Source of the DNA: Hyphobacterium sp. CCMP332
Lineage (GTDB): Bacteria; Pseudomonadota; Alphaproteobacteria; Caulobacterales; Maricaulaceae
Assembly: GCF_014323565.1 (NCBI RefSeq)
Contig: NZ_CP058669.1
Coordinates: forward strand, 2,073,501-2,137,500
DNA: 64,000 bases
Direction of reading: 5' to 3'
The notes under the pieces are model-generated. The model had not been told where the DNA came from and did no database searches. It was given only the letters and a program-made list of their open reading frames with translations. The position numbers and the translations under genes are program-made. This document shows, piece by piece, positions 45,032 through 54,081 of the stretch (the first letter of the stretch is position 1; the number at the start of each line of letters is the position of its first letter).

Positions 45032-45706
45032 CTAGTAGGGCGAGCCGGGTTGCCGGCGCTGTGATCCCTGAGGGGATGTCATCGGCGTTGTGGCACGCTG
45101 GCGGCCGGAGGGTTCGCGATCACCCTGGATGGCGGCATTGCACTCCTCGCTCGGACGGCCGGGCGGAATGCGTTGCGGGACAAACTGCAGCGCGCGAAGC
45201 TGCGTCTGCGCGAATTGTTCGGCCGACACGCTGTCGCGAATGTCGCCAATCGTATCCGTGTCCATCCGGGTCAGACCCAGCGACATTTCACGCACATTGT
45301 TTGTGTAGAGCATGGTCCAGTAGACGGCCTCGTCGGCATTGCCCTGCGCATGATAATATTCCGCCAGCGCCGCCTGTGAGGCACCCCAGCCGGCCAGACC
45401 CGACGTGGTCAGATAATATTCGCCATCCTCGCGATAACCGTCAGCGTCTTCACCGCCCGCATCGGCCAGTTCCAGCGCCGTCGTACCGGCATAATACCAG
45501 GCCACTTCATAACCGCCGCCAAATTGCGCCGCGCAGGCAAAATACTCATTCGCCTGGTCGATCCGTCCCGCTTCCAGCGCGCGAAGACCGCGTCCGTAAG
45601 CGGCGTCGCCGCCCGCTCCACCACGAAAGGTCGGGGCCCGGTCATTGGTGGAACCACAGGCCGCGAGGCCCAGAGCGAGAGCGAGGACAGGAAGCGAATA
45701 TCTCAT
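45032..45706 (-). CDS. unknown lipoprotein with TPR/Sel1-like repeats
   Basis: A 224-residue protein with a lipobox (LGLAACGS, Cys20-region) and helical repeats (AAYGRGLRALEAGRIDQANEYF, ASQAALAEYYHAQGNADEAVY) followed by a low-complexity polar tail rich in Pro, Gln, Arg and Ser. It is probably an envelope scaffold. The ATG at 45706 is the only start followed directly by the lipoprotein signal. It is convergent with acr3. Confidence 0.75.
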   Translation of the reverse strand: MRYSLPVLALALGLAACGSTNDRAPTFRGGAGGDAAYGRGLRALEAGRIDQANEYFACAAQFGGGYEVAWYYAGTTALELADAGGEDADGYREDGEYYLTTSGLAGWGASQAALAEYYHAQGNADEAVYWTMLYTNNVREMSLGLTRMDTDTIGDIRDSVSAEQFAQTQLRALQFVPQRIPPGRPSEECNAAIQGDREPSGRQRATTPMTSPQGSQRRQPGSPY

Positions 45707-45846
45707 TCCGGTATCATCGCGCAGCAAAGCGGGTCGGCGCAAGACCAACGTGCTGTAAATTCGATTCCGTCGGCTCGGCCTGACAATCATTCTTTATTGC
45801 AAACTTGGGGTTTGACGCTTCAATCCGCATTACGTCATAAACAGGC

Positions 45847-46827
45847 ATGCCACACGATCATGCCCATCACGACGCAGGCCCGGGCCGCATGGACCCGGGC
45901 GAAGCGCGCAAGATCACCAGCCGCGCCACGACGCTGTCCGTTCTGGTGGCGTCGACACTGGTCATCACCAAGCTCGCCGCCTGGATCGCCTCCGGCTCTG
46001 TCGCCTTGCTGGCCTCGCTGGCCGATAGCGCGCTCGATCTGGCGGCCTCCATCACCACCTTCCTTGCCGTGCGCTATGCCGCCGCGCCCGCCGATGACGA
46101 TCACCGCTACGGGCACGGCAAGGCAGAGGCCTTTGCCAGCTTCCTGCAAGCCCTGTTTATCGCCCTGTCGGCCGTTCTGCTTTTGCGGGAGGCGTGGTTG
46201 CACGCCATTGATCCGCGGCCCGTTCTGAATGGGGGCTGGGCCATCGCCGTCATGGTGTTGTCCATCATCCTGACGGCCGGTCTGGTCTGGGCCCAGACCA
46301 AAGCCGTGCAGCAAACCGGTTCCGTCGCCGTCTCCGGCGACCGGGCGCATTATGTGGCCGACCTCGCCTCCAACTTTGCCGTGATTGCAGGGATCGGGGC
46401 CGCCGCTTTCCTGTCCATCCCCGTCGCTGACCCGATTATCGGGGCCGGGGTGGCTCTCTGGCTGGCCTGGTCGGCGATAGAAGTCGGACGCGGCGCGCTG
46501 ACCCATCTGCTCGATCAGGAATTGCCGGACCGCGAACGCCGCCGGATCATCGAGATCGCCGAGGACGATCCGCGCGTCATCGATGTGCACCAGGTCCGTA
46601 CCCGTGCCGCCGGGCCGCTCATCCATATCCAGATGCACATGGATCTCGATGCGAAGCTGACGCTGGAAGCCGCTCACGAAATCGTCGTCGCGGCGGAAAA
46701 ACGCCTGCTGGAGCGCTATCCCGCAGCTGATATCCTCATCCACGCCGACCCGCACGGCAAAGCCGAACCGCACGGGCTGGACTTTTTCCGCTCGGAAAAT
46801 GATGCCGAAACAGCCAAAGACACTTAA
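45847..46827 (+). CDS. cation diffusion facilitator (CDF/FieF-like)
   Basis: A 326-residue six-helix proton/metal antiporter for Zn, Fe or related ions. N-terminal His-rich (MPHDHAHHDAG), helix 2 LLASLADSALDLAAS (Asp ligands), helix 5 HYVADLASN, and a C-terminal ferredoxin-like domain. Substrate not decided by the sequence. It is preceded by TTGACG (45812-45817), a possible -35, and followed by a GST gene. Confidence 0.93.
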   Translation: MPHDHAHHDAGPGRMDPGEARKITSRATTLSVLVASTLVITKLAAWIASGSVALLASLADSALDLAASITTFLAVRYAAAPADDDHRYGHGKAEAFASFLQALFIALSAVLLLREAWLHAIDPRPVLNGGWAIAVMVLSIILTAGLVWAQTKAVQQTGSVAVSGDRAHYVADLASNFAVIAGIGAAAFLSIPVADPIIGAGVALWLAWSAIEVGRGALTHLLDQELPDRERRRIIEIAEDDPRVIDVHQVRTRAAGPLIHIQMHMDLDAKLTLEAAHEIVVAAEKRLLERYPAADILIHADPHGKAEPHGLDFFRSENDAETAKDT

Positions 46828-46858
46828 ACGCGGCGAAAAATCACCCTAGCGTGCGCCC

Positions 46859-47524
46859 ATGCGACGTCTCCACCACTGGCCCCTTGATCCCGGATCCCGC
46901 GCAGCGCGCTTCGCGCTTGCGGAAAAGGGGCTGGATTTTGATCTCGAGGAAGAACGCCCCTGGCTGAGGCCGGAGCCGCTCTTTCGCCTCAACCCGGCGG
47001 GCCATCTGCCCGTGCTGGAAGATAACGGCGCCACCATCGCCGAGATGCGCCCGATCCTGGAATATCTCGAAGACGCCTTTCCGGGACAGCCGCTTCTGCC
47101 GCGTGGCGCGGTTGAGCGCGCCGAAGTGCGCCGCCTGATGGGCTGGTTCGAGCTGAAATATGATGGCGAGGTCAATGCCTATCTCCTGCATGAAAAGCTG
47201 GAAAAGCGCGCGCAATCACTCGGCGCGCCGGACCCGCAGGCCATCCGCGAGGGGCGCGATCATCTGCGCTGGCACATGGATTATCTGACCGGGCTTCTGG
47301 ACGAACGCGACGGTCTGGCCGGACCGCGCTTCACCCTCGCCGATATTGTCGGGGCTGCGCATTTGTCCTGCGCGGACTATCTCGGCGATGCGCCCTTCGA
47401 GGAATTTCCGGCCGTGAAGACCTGGTATACCCGCATCAAATGCCGCCCCGCCTTCCGCGGCCTGCTCAATGACCGCTTGCCCGGCGTCCCGCCGTCAAAG
47501 CATTATGATGATCTCGACTTCTAG
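46859..47524 (+). CDS. glutathione S-transferase family protein
   Basis: A 221-residue GST: thioredoxin-like N-terminal domain ([21 protein letters not shown]; the GSH-binding cis-Pro in HLPVLED) and an all-helical C-terminal domain with [11 protein letters not shown], the N-capping motif. Substrate unknown. It overlaps queG by 20 bp at its 3' end, so the two are probably cotranscribed. Confidence 0.88.
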   Translation: MRRLHHWPLDPGSRAARFALAEKGLDFDLEEERPWLRPEPLFRLNPAGHLPVLEDNGATIAEMRPILEYLEDAFPGQPLLPRGAVERAEVRRLMGWFELKYDGEVNAYLLHEKLEKRAQSLGAPDPQAIREGRDHLRWHMDYLTGLLDERDGLAGPRFTLADIVGAAHLSCADYLGDAPFEEFPAVKTWYTRIKCRPAFRGLLNDRLPGVPPSKHYDDLDF

Positions 47525-48539
47525 AGCCGCGCTCGAAGAAATAGCCACCTCGCTCGGCTTCTCCGACGTCCGCGTTTGCCGCGCGGATGAGGCCTGGGCG
47601 GCGGCCGGACGGCTGGAGGAATTTGTCGAGCAAGGCCGTCATGGCTCTATGGGCTGGATGGAGACAACGCTGCAGCGCCGCAAGCAGCCCACCAATATGT
47701 GGCCGGAGGCGAAATCCGCGCTGGTCGTTGCCATGAATTACGGACCGGAGAGCGACCCGCTCGAAGACCTGAAAGCCACCTCCACCGGCAATATTTCCGT
47801 CTATGCCCGGCACCGCGATTATCACGACGTGATGAAGGGCAAGCTGAAACAGCTCGCGCAGACATTTGCGCGCGAGACCGGCGAGGAGGTGAAAGTCTTT
47901 GTCGATACCGCGCCCCTGATGGAAAAGCCGCTGGCCGAAAAGGCGGGGCTCGGCTGGCAGGGCAAGCACACCAATCTCGTCAGCCGGGAACATGGCTCGT
48001 GGCTCTTCCTCGGCGTCATGCTGACCACGGCAGAACTGGAACCGGATACGCCCGAGGCCGATTATTGCGGCTCCTGTACCGCCTGCCTCGACATCTGCCC
48101 GACCGATGCCTTCCCCGCGCCCTATCAACTCGATGCGCGGCGCTGCATCTCCTATCTCACCATCGAGCATAAAGGCCCGATTCCGGTGGAATTCCGTAAA
48201 GCCATGGGCAACCGGATCTATGGCTGCGACGATTGTCTGGCCGTCTGCCCCTGGAACAAATTCGCCGCGACAGCCTCAGAAGCCAAACTCGTCGCCCGCG
48301 ACGATCTGAAGTCCCCGCCACTCGCCGATCTGCTCGTGCTGGATGATGCCGGTTTCCGCAGCCTGTTCTCCGGCTCTCCCATCAAGCGCATCGGGCGGGA
48401 TCGCTTCATCCGCAATTGCCTCATTGCGGCGGGCAATTCCGGCGACGCGGCGCTTTTGCCGCTGGTCGATGGGTTGCGATCCGATCCCGACCCGGTGGTG
48501 GCCGAAGCAGCGGACTGGGCGCTTGCCCAACTAAAATAG
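47505..48539 (+). CDS. queG: epoxyqueuosine reductase QueG
   Basis: The 344-residue cobalamin and 4Fe-4S enzyme performs the last step of queuosine synthesis, reducing epoxyqueuosine in tRNA. Two ferredoxin-like cluster motifs are visible, [12 protein letters not shown] and [11 protein letters not shown], after the cobalamin-binding half ([37 protein letters not shown]). A HEAT-like tail ends the protein. ATG at 47505 or 47508; both lie within the end of the GST gene. Confidence 0.93.
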   Translation: MMISTSRAALEEIATSLGFSDVRVCRADEAWAAAGRLEEFVEQGRHGSMGWMETTLQRRKQPTNMWPEAKSALVVAMNYGPESDPLEDLKATSTGNISVYARHRDYHDVMKGKLKQLAQTFARETGEEVKVFVDTAPLMEKPLAEKAGLGWQGKHTNLVSREHGSWLFLGVMLTTAELEPDTPEADYCGSCTACLDICPTDAFPAPYQLDARRCISYLTIEHKGPIPVEFRKAMGNRIYGCDDCLAVCPWNKFAATASEAKLVARDDLKSPPLADLLVLDDAGFRSLFSGSPIKRIGRDRFIRNCLIAAGNSGDAALLPLVDGLRSDPDPVVAEAADWALAQLK

Positions 48540-48568
48540 CCGTCACCCCTGCTTCCTGATCCTTCGAG

Positions 48569-48599
48569 GCTCGCTGGCGCGAGCACCTCAGGATGAGGT
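48569..48599. repeat. small palindromes of intergenic repeat type after queG
   Basis: GCTCGC-TGGC-GCGAGC (48569-48584) and CCTCA-GGA-TGAGG (48586-48598) stand side by side, a unit whose inverse (CCTCATCCTGAGG...) is frequent in alphaproteobacterial intergenic DNA. They start the 226-bp repeat mosaic between the convergent queG and arsC. Confidence 0.6.
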
Positions 48600-48626
48600 G
48601 GGGGATGCAAATACAACCGTCATCGT

Positions 48627-48701
48627 CCGGCTTGCTTGCCCTCGTGAAAACGGGGGACCGGACGATCTCGTCATAGAGACCCTCCGATCAAGTCGGAGGG
48701 T
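48627..48701. repeat. dispersed intergenic repeat, family B copy 2 with hairpin
   Basis: Bases 48627-48659 are the exact 33-bp reverse complement of 37952-37984. A perfect stem ACCCTCCGA/TCGGAGGGT (48679-48687, 48693-48701) follows, as a relative of the hairpin at 37914-37936. The mosaic lies between convergent genes and may terminate both. Confidence 0.75.
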
Positions 48702-48765
48702 GACGTGTAAATACTTGCCTCATGGTGAGGTACCGCCGCAGGCGGCCTCGAACCACGCAAAACGC

Positions 48766-49113
48766 CTACAATATCCCCAGCACATTCTCCGGCGGGCGGC
48801 CGAGCGCGGCCTTGCCATTGGCGATCACCACCGGGCGCTCGATCAGCTTGGGATGGGCGGCCATGGCTTCCAGCAACTTGTCGTCCTTGTCCTCGCCCTT
48901 GAGGTTCAGCGTCTTGTAATCGGCCTCATTGGTGCGAATCCATTCCCGCGCCGAGCTGAAGCCGAGCTGTTTCAGCACGGTTTTCAGTTCCGCCACGCTG
49001 GGCACATCCACCAGATATTCGCGCACTTCGGGCTTATGGCCGTGGTCTTCGAGATATTTCAGCGTCTCGCGCGACTTCGTGCAGCGGGGATTATGCCAGA
49101 TCACAACACTCAT
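48766..49113 (-). CDS. arsC: arsenate reductase (glutaredoxin-coupled type) ArsC
   Basis: A 115-residue ArsC/Spx-fold protein. WHNPRCTKSRETL contains catalytic Cys11, like the HNPxCxxSR of E. coli ArsC, and IERPVV carries the arsenate-binding Arg. It reduces arsenate with glutathione and glutaredoxin. Family relatives without arsenic function exist. It is unrelated in fold to the arsC at 43461. Start overlaps the citE-like gene by ATGA, and it is the last gene of that pair. Confidence 0.9.
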   Translation of the reverse strand: MSVVIWHNPRCTKSRETLKYLEDHGHKPEVREYLVDVPSVAELKTVLKQLGFSSAREWIRTNEADYKTLNLKGEDKDDKLLEAMAAHPKLIERPVVIANGKAALGRPPENVLGIL

Positions 49114-49955
49114 TTTGCGTCCTTTACCTGTTTCAGTATCGCCTCGGCCTCGGCCAGATGCAGACGTTCGGCCATTGTGCCTTCAAAGGGTATTGCCCCC
49201 TTTTCCGCATTTTCGGGCAAGGCAAAGGCGGCCACAAGCCGCTTCGCGCGGGCGATCTCGTCTTGCGACGGGCCGAAAGCGTCATTCGCGCCCGCGACCT
49301 GTGAAGGGTGGATCAGCGTCTTGCCGGTATAGCCCAGCGCCTTGCCCTCTGCCGCTTCGGCGGCAAACCCGTCTCCATCCTGATAGGCATTGTAAACGCC
49401 ATCCAGCGGCACCAGCCCCCAGCCCCGCGCGGCGGCCACGATCAATGCGAGGTGCGGCACCAGCGCCGCCCGGCTCGTCGTCTTCAATGCCTTGGCGAGA
49501 TCATTCGTCCCGGCGATCAGCCCGGCCAGCCCCAGCGCCGCAGAGGCCTCGCCGATTTCGCGCAGATGGAACAAGGCTCCCGGCGTCTCGATCATCGCCC
49601 AGAGCGGCGGGCCTTCGGGGATCAACACGCGCGCGGCCTGCAGATCGGTCACGCTTTCCACCTTGGGCAGGACAATCGCATCGGCTCCGCGCGCCGCGGC
49701 GATGTCACCGCCCTCAAGGCCGGAGCCGATACCATTGACGCGCACAGCGCGGATCGCGCCACACCCCGCCCAATGGGCCAGCGCGTCATCCACACGGCCG
49801 CGCGCGGCGGACTTTTCCTCCGGCCCGGCGGCGTCTTCAAGATCAAGGATGAGCATGTCCGCGCCCAGACCGGCGGCTTTTTCAATCGCACGCGGACGCG
49901 ATCCCGGCACAAACAGCGCCGACCGGATGAGGCGAATCGAGCTCTGGTCAGTCAT
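49110..49955 (-). CDS. HpcH/HpaI aldolase / citrate lyase beta-like (CoA ester lyase)
   Basis: A 281-residue TIM-barrel enzyme. ALFVPGSRPRAIEKA, LILDLEDAAGPEEK (metal-binding Asp/Glu), VLPKVESV and MIETPGALFHL and HPSQV match the CitE/MCL group that cleaves CoA esters such as malyl-CoA or citramalyl-CoA. No citrate lyase alpha or gamma gene is near. The ATG at 49955 has AGGGATGG upstream; a longer start gives unrelated residues. Coupled to the arsC that follows. Confidence 0.88.
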   Translation of the reverse strand: MTDQSSIRLIRSALFVPGSRPRAIEKAAGLGADMLILDLEDAAGPEEKSAARGRVDDALAHWAGCGAIRAVRVNGIGSGLEGGDIAAARGADAIVLPKVESVTDLQAARVLIPEGPPLWAMIETPGALFHLREIGEASAALGLAGLIAGTNDLAKALKTTSRAALVPHLALIVAAARGWGLVPLDGVYNAYQDGDGFAAEAAEGKALGYTGKTLIHPSQVAGANDAFGPSQDEIARAKRLVAAFALPENAEKGAIPFEGTMAERLHLAEAEAILKQVKDAK

Positions 49956-49978
49956 GTCCATCCCTATAACATGCGGGC

Positions 49979-50809
49979 ATGACGCGCGTCCTGATTCTCT
50001 CCTCTCATGTTGCAGCCAGCCGTGTCGGCGGACGCGTCGCTGTCTCGGCCATGGAAGCGCGCGGCATCGACACCGTCTTCTGCCCGACCGTCCTTCTGGG
50101 GCGGCATCCGGGCCACGGCGCGCCGGGCGGCGGGGCCGTGCCGCCGGAACAATTCGGCTCCATGCTGGAAGGGGTCGCGGCACAAGGATTATTCGCGCAA
50201 TTCGATGCGGTCCTGACCGGCTATTTCGCCAGCGCCGAACAGGTAGAGATTGCCGCAGCCGCCATCGGCGAAATCCGCAAGGCCTCGCCGCACCCGCTCA
50301 TCGTCGTCGACCCGATCATTGGCGATCATGGCGCGCTCTATGTCGCGGAAGACGTTGCCATTGCCATCCGCGATCAGCTTCTGCCGCTGGCGAACATCAT
50401 CACACCCAATGCGTTCGAGCTGGGGTGGCTGAGTGGTCGAGAGATTACATCGCCAGATGATTTCATCGCTGCGGCCGGTGCGGTGTCGCCCGTCACCTTC
50501 ATGACATCAGCCCGGTTTGGCGACCGTTTCGGCACCGCCTACCATTCCGGCGGTCATGCCGTGCTCGCCGCCCATGCCGAGCTGGATGGATTGCCCAACG
50601 GAACCGGTGATTTTCTGACCGCGGAATGGCTGGCCGAATTGCTGACCGGCGCTGAACCGGGGACAGCTTTCGAGACGGCGGCCCGCAACACGCTCGATGT
50701 GGCGCTGAAGGCGCGTGAGGGTCAGATGTCCGACCTCCCCGACATCCACGCCCGCCAGCTGCCCCTGCACCCGGACGCCGGGATTGATTTGCAGCCGCTA
50801 AACGACTAG
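49979..50809 (+). CDS. pdxY: pyridoxal kinase PdxY
   Basis: A 276-residue ribokinase-family enzyme that phosphorylates pyridoxal to PLP in the salvage pathway. SSHVAASRVGGRVA, VVDPIIGDHG, TPNAFELGWLSG and NGTGDFLTAEW (anion hole and catalytic Asp) are the signature. Start ATG 49979, 23 bp from the divergent CitE-like gene. Followed 9 bp later by a beta-lactamase-fold gene. Confidence 0.92.
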   Translation: MTRVLILSSHVAASRVGGRVAVSAMEARGIDTVFCPTVLLGRHPGHGAPGGGAVPPEQFGSMLEGVAAQGLFAQFDAVLTGYFASAEQVEIAAAAIGEIRKASPHPLIVVDPIIGDHGALYVAEDVAIAIRDQLLPLANIITPNAFELGWLSGREITSPDDFIAAAGAVSPVTFMTSARFGDRFGTAYHSGGHAVLAAHAELDGLPNGTGDFLTAEWLAELLTGAEPGTAFETAARNTLDVALKAREGQMSDLPDIHARQLPLHPDAGIDLQPLND

Positions 50810-50818
50810 CTCCGCCTC

Positions 50819-51952
50819 ATGACCGATACACCCGACATTCACGGATTTACCGCGCCCGGCTTTGAACCCGTCCGCGACGCCTTCGCGTCTCTCTGGGACG
50901 GCAACGATGAAATCGGCGCCGCCTTCGCCATCGAGATCGACGGAAAACCCGTCATCGACCTCTGGGGCGGATGGACCGGCAAGAAACGCGAGGCCGAATG
51001 GGCTGAAGATACAATCGTGCCCGTCTTCTCCACCGGCAAGGCGATAACCGCCCTGGTCATGGGTTGGCTGAAGGATCAGGGCCATTTTGCCTTTACCGAC
51101 CGGGTTGCCGATTACTGGCCGGACTTTGCCGCCAATGGCAAAAGCGAGGTCACCATCGCGCAGGCGCTCTCGCATCAGGCGGGCCTCTCCGGTCTCATCG
51201 AACCGATGGAAGCCGGTGACTGGTTTGACCGCGATTTCATCGAGGCCCGCATTGCCGCGCAAGCCCCGCTCTGGCCGCCCGGTGACGGGTCCGGCTACAG
51301 TCCGCTGGTCTATGGTTTCATCGCCGATGCCATTGCCCTGCGGACAGATGGCCGCTCCATCGGGCAGATATTGAAGGCCGAAATCACAGGTTCACACGGC
51401 ATTGATTTCTTCATTGGCACACCGGAAAGCGAGCACGCCCGCACCGCCGAGCACCGCCTGCCGCCCAAAGCGCCCGATCTGGGCGAGATCAACGAGATCA
51501 CAAAGCTCGCCTTCCTCAAACCCTGGTCCAGCCCCGGCCGCCGCGGCGCAGCCGAATGGCGCAAGGCCGAATTTCCCGCCGCCAACGGCCACGGCAATGC
51601 CCGGTCCATCGCGGCGCTGATGGGGCTTTATGCCAATGAGGGCCGGCTGGGCGATGACGCGCTCATCGCACCCGCAACGATTGCCGAGCTCATGGCCGAA
51701 CAGGTGCGCGGACCCGACCGGGTTCTGCCCTTTGACCTGTCGCTGGGCATGGGCGTGATGCGCAATACGACCAACGGGTTTTACGGCCCGGAGAGCGCCA
51801 GTATCGGTCATTACGGCATGGGCGGGTCGTGCGGCTTTGCCGATCCGGTGCGCCATCTCTCCGGCAGCTATACGCCCTGCCAGCTCAGCTTCCACCTCGC
51901 CGGCGACCCGCGCGCCGTGTCGCTGATCAATGCGGTTTACGGGTGTTTGTAG
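50819..51952 (+). CDS. serine hydrolase, beta-lactamase/EstB-like
   Basis: A 377-residue class-C-like serine hydrolase. SxxK is FSTGKAITAL (Ser and Lys), the second motif is a YxN-like GYSPLVYGF, and HYGMGGSCGF replaces the KTG. Members are esterases or D-amino acid peptidases rather than true beta-lactamases. No signal peptide, so it is cytosolic. It lies 9 bp after pdxY and ends before a family A repeat. Confidence 0.88.
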   Translation: MTDTPDIHGFTAPGFEPVRDAFASLWDGNDEIGAAFAIEIDGKPVIDLWGGWTGKKREAEWAEDTIVPVFSTGKAITALVMGWLKDQGHFAFTDRVADYWPDFAANGKSEVTIAQALSHQAGLSGLIEPMEAGDWFDRDFIEARIAAQAPLWPPGDGSGYSPLVYGFIADAIALRTDGRSIGQILKAEITGSHGIDFFIGTPESEHARTAEHRLPPKAPDLGEINEITKLAFLKPWSSPGRRGAAEWRKAEFPAANGHGNARSIAALMGLYANEGRLGDDALIAPATIAELMAEQVRGPDRVLPFDLSLGMGVMRNTTNGFYGPESASIGHYGMGGSCGFADPVRHLSGSYTPCQLSFHLAGDPRAVSLINAVYGCL

Positions 51953-51980
51953 CGCGCCATTCCGGGAATTAGCGCTCCTT

Positions 51981-52098
51981 TTTCTCCCCCCGCTTGCGGG
52001 GGGAGTGGTCCCCAGGACCGAGGGGGGCGAATGGCGGGTGGCAACACGCCCCCTCCACCGCTACGCGGTCCCCCTCCCCCGTAAACGGGGGAGGAAAA
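51981..52098. repeat. intergenic nested palindromic element, family A copy 2
   Basis: The left end TTTCTCCCCCCGCTTGCGG and the right end CTCCCCC-GTAAA-CGGGGGAGGAAA match copy 1 (12911-13013); the centre is different. Both are strong hairpins and lie between convergent genes, here the serine hydrolase and the epoxide hydrolase. Confidence 0.75.
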
Positions 52099-52110
52099 CC
52101 GTCATGGCTC

Positions 52111-53067
52111 TCAACCGAACCGCCGCATCGCCCAGTCCTCGATAAAGCCGGCCAGATCATTCGGCCGTTCCCACATCGTCCAGTGGCCACAGCCCTCCAG
52201 CACATGGGTTTCCAGATCCGAGCACAGCGCCGGCATCCATTGCATGAGCACCGGCGGCAGCATGAAATCGGCATCCGCGCCAATCATCAGACAGGGCATG
52301 GACAGGCGATGATCCACCCCGCCCATCCGCTCCCAGTTGCGGTCGAAATTGCGATAGATATGCGTCGGCGTGACAGCGCCGGTCTTCGCATAGGCGCGAG
52401 CATAGACATCGCGGTCGGCCTTGGGCACGACGAGTTCGGCTTCTGACCGGCCGCCGTGCTTTTTGAAATTCCGGATGATGTGCGTCACGCCGGGAAAAAG
52501 TTGATCCAGCATGTCAGCCGGCGGCGGCGCGGCAAAAATATAGTTGAAGAAGGCGTCTTCCTGGCCTTCAAACGCCTCGCGCACAGTCTCGGGGTTCTGG
52601 AATTGCAGGATGTAGTGATCCTCCCCGCCCATGCCCATGAAGGCTTCCGAGGGCGGCGTGGAGGGGCGCGGCAGGTGCGGCGTATTCACGCCGATCGCGC
52701 CGAGGAAACGCTCCGGCACAAGGCAGGCCGCCTGCCACATGATGATGCCGCCCCAGTCATGCCCGCACCAGACCGCTTTCTCTATGCCCAGCGTATCGAG
52801 CAGGCCCGTCAGGTCTGCCGTCATTTCGTCAATGCCATACTGATCCACATCCTCCGGCGCATCCGAGGCACCAAAGCCCTTGAGATCGGGTGCAATCACG
52901 CGGAAGCCGGCATTCACCAGAGGATCCCAGACCGGCTTCCAGGAATAACCCAGCTCCGGCCAGCCATGCAGAAGGAGCAGCGGAATGCCCTCGCCCGGCC
53001 CTCCGATATGGACGGACATCTCGATATCACCGCTTTTGACCCGGACCGGATTGGGGAATGTCGTCAT
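52111..53067 (-). CDS. alpha/beta hydrolase, epoxide hydrolase-like
   Basis: A 318-residue hydrolase. HGWPE (34-38) and CGHDWGG with nucleophile Asp104 are the motifs of soluble epoxide hydrolases, and a His lies in EGCGHWTMWERP. The substrate and the ring-opening Tyr pair in the cap cannot be fixed by eye. Overlaps the rarD gene by 4 bp at its start (ATGA), so the two are an operon. Confidence 0.87.
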   Translation of the reverse strand: MTTFPNPVRVKSGDIEMSVHIGGPGEGIPLLLLHGWPELGYSWKPVWDPLVNAGFRVIAPDLKGFGASDAPEDVDQYGIDEMTADLTGLLDTLGIEKAVWCGHDWGGIIMWQAACLVPERFLGAIGVNTPHLPRPSTPPSEAFMGMGGEDHYILQFQNPETVREAFEGQEDAFFNYIFAAPPPADMLDQLFPGVTHIIRNFKKHGGRSEAELVVPKADRDVYARAYAKTGAVTPTHIYRNFDRNWERMGGVDHRLSMPCLMIGADADFMLPPVLMQWMPALCSDLETHVLEGCGHWTMWERPNDLAGFIEDWAMRRFG

Positions 53068-53957
53068 GTAGATTGAACCTTTCGTCGGCGCAGCATGGAG
53101 ACGGTGAAACAGGCCAGCCCCGCCCAGATGAAGGCGAAGGTCAGCGCATGCGCCGCCGTGAACGGTTCACCATAGGCCACTGCGACGGCAAATTGGAGCG
53201 TCGGTGCCAGAAATTGCAGTATGCCCACCGTGGCAAAATGCAGCCCCCGCGCCCCGATGATGAACAGGAGGAGCGGCGCGACCGTCATCGGCCCGGCCAT
53301 GATCAGAAGGAAAGCCTGCAACGGGCCATCGGTGAAATGCCCGGCAGGTGAGGTTTCGATGAAGCTCAGGACAATCAGCGAAGGCAGGAAGATGACCAGT
53401 GTCTCGACGAAAAGACCGACCCGCCCGTCGACCGCAATCGTCTTGCGGATATAGGCATAGACGGTAAACGAGCCCGCCAGCGCCAGCGCGATCAGCGGCA
53501 GGCTGCCCACGGTCAGGATCTGGTTGATCACGCCGATCGCCGCCAGACCAATCGCCGCCGCCCGCCACCAGCCAAAACTTTCCCGGAAGACGATGATGCC
53601 GACCGCCACATTCATCAGCGGGTTGATGTAATAGCCCAGCGAGACTTCCAGCACCTGATCGGTCTGAACCGCAAAGATGAACAACCACCAGTTTCCGGCA
53701 ATCAGGATACCCGAGAAGACCAGCAGACCCAGTGTTTTCGGCCGGGTCAGAACCGAGACCACACTGCTCCAGCTGCGCGCCAGCCAGATCACCAGCGCCA
53801 GGGTCGGCACCGACCACACCGCCCGGTGCAGGACAATCTCGGCGGCGCCCGCAAAGCCCAGAAGCTTGTAGAAGATCGGCGACAGCCCCCAGATCGTATA
53901 GCTGGCAATCGCCGCGGAGGCAGCGCGGACGGGGCTGGCATGACCGGATTCAGGCAT
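53064..53957 (-). CDS. rarD: EamA/RarD family membrane transporter
   Basis: A 297-residue protein with ten transmembrane helices. AAIASYTIWGLSPIFYKLL, HRAVWSVP, NWWLFIFAV and EVSLGYYINPLMNV are the RarD signatures. RarD-type permeases belong to the drug/metabolite superfamily; the substrate is unclear. First gene of an operon with the epoxide hydrolase-like gene. Confidence 0.92.
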   Translation of the reverse strand: MPESGHASPVRAASAAIASYTIWGLSPIFYKLLGFAGAAEIVLHRAVWSVPTLALVIWLARSWSSVVSVLTRPKTLGLLVFSGILIAGNWWLFIFAVQTDQVLEVSLGYYINPLMNVAVGIIVFRESFGWWRAAAIGLAAIGVINQILTVGSLPLIALALAGSFTVYAYIRKTIAVDGRVGLFVETLVIFLPSLIVLSFIETSPAGHFTDGPLQAFLLIMAGPMTVAPLLLFIIGARGLHFATVGILQFLAPTLQFAVAVAYGEPFTAAHALTFAFIWAGLACFTVSMLRRRKVQST

Positions 53958-54081
53958 CCATATCGTTCCTCATAGAGAGCGCGTCTCTAGAATATACGGA
54001 TACGATACGCGACCCGATTATTGCGGCGGCGCGGTCACGATTATCCGCCCCGTATTTCAATCCCACGAGTCAGATCCCTGA

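Noticed and set aside
50819-51952. Beta-lactamase resistance gene
   Set aside because: The SxxK protein has no signal peptide, lacks KTG, and fits EstB-like hydrolases; no resistance function can be claimed.
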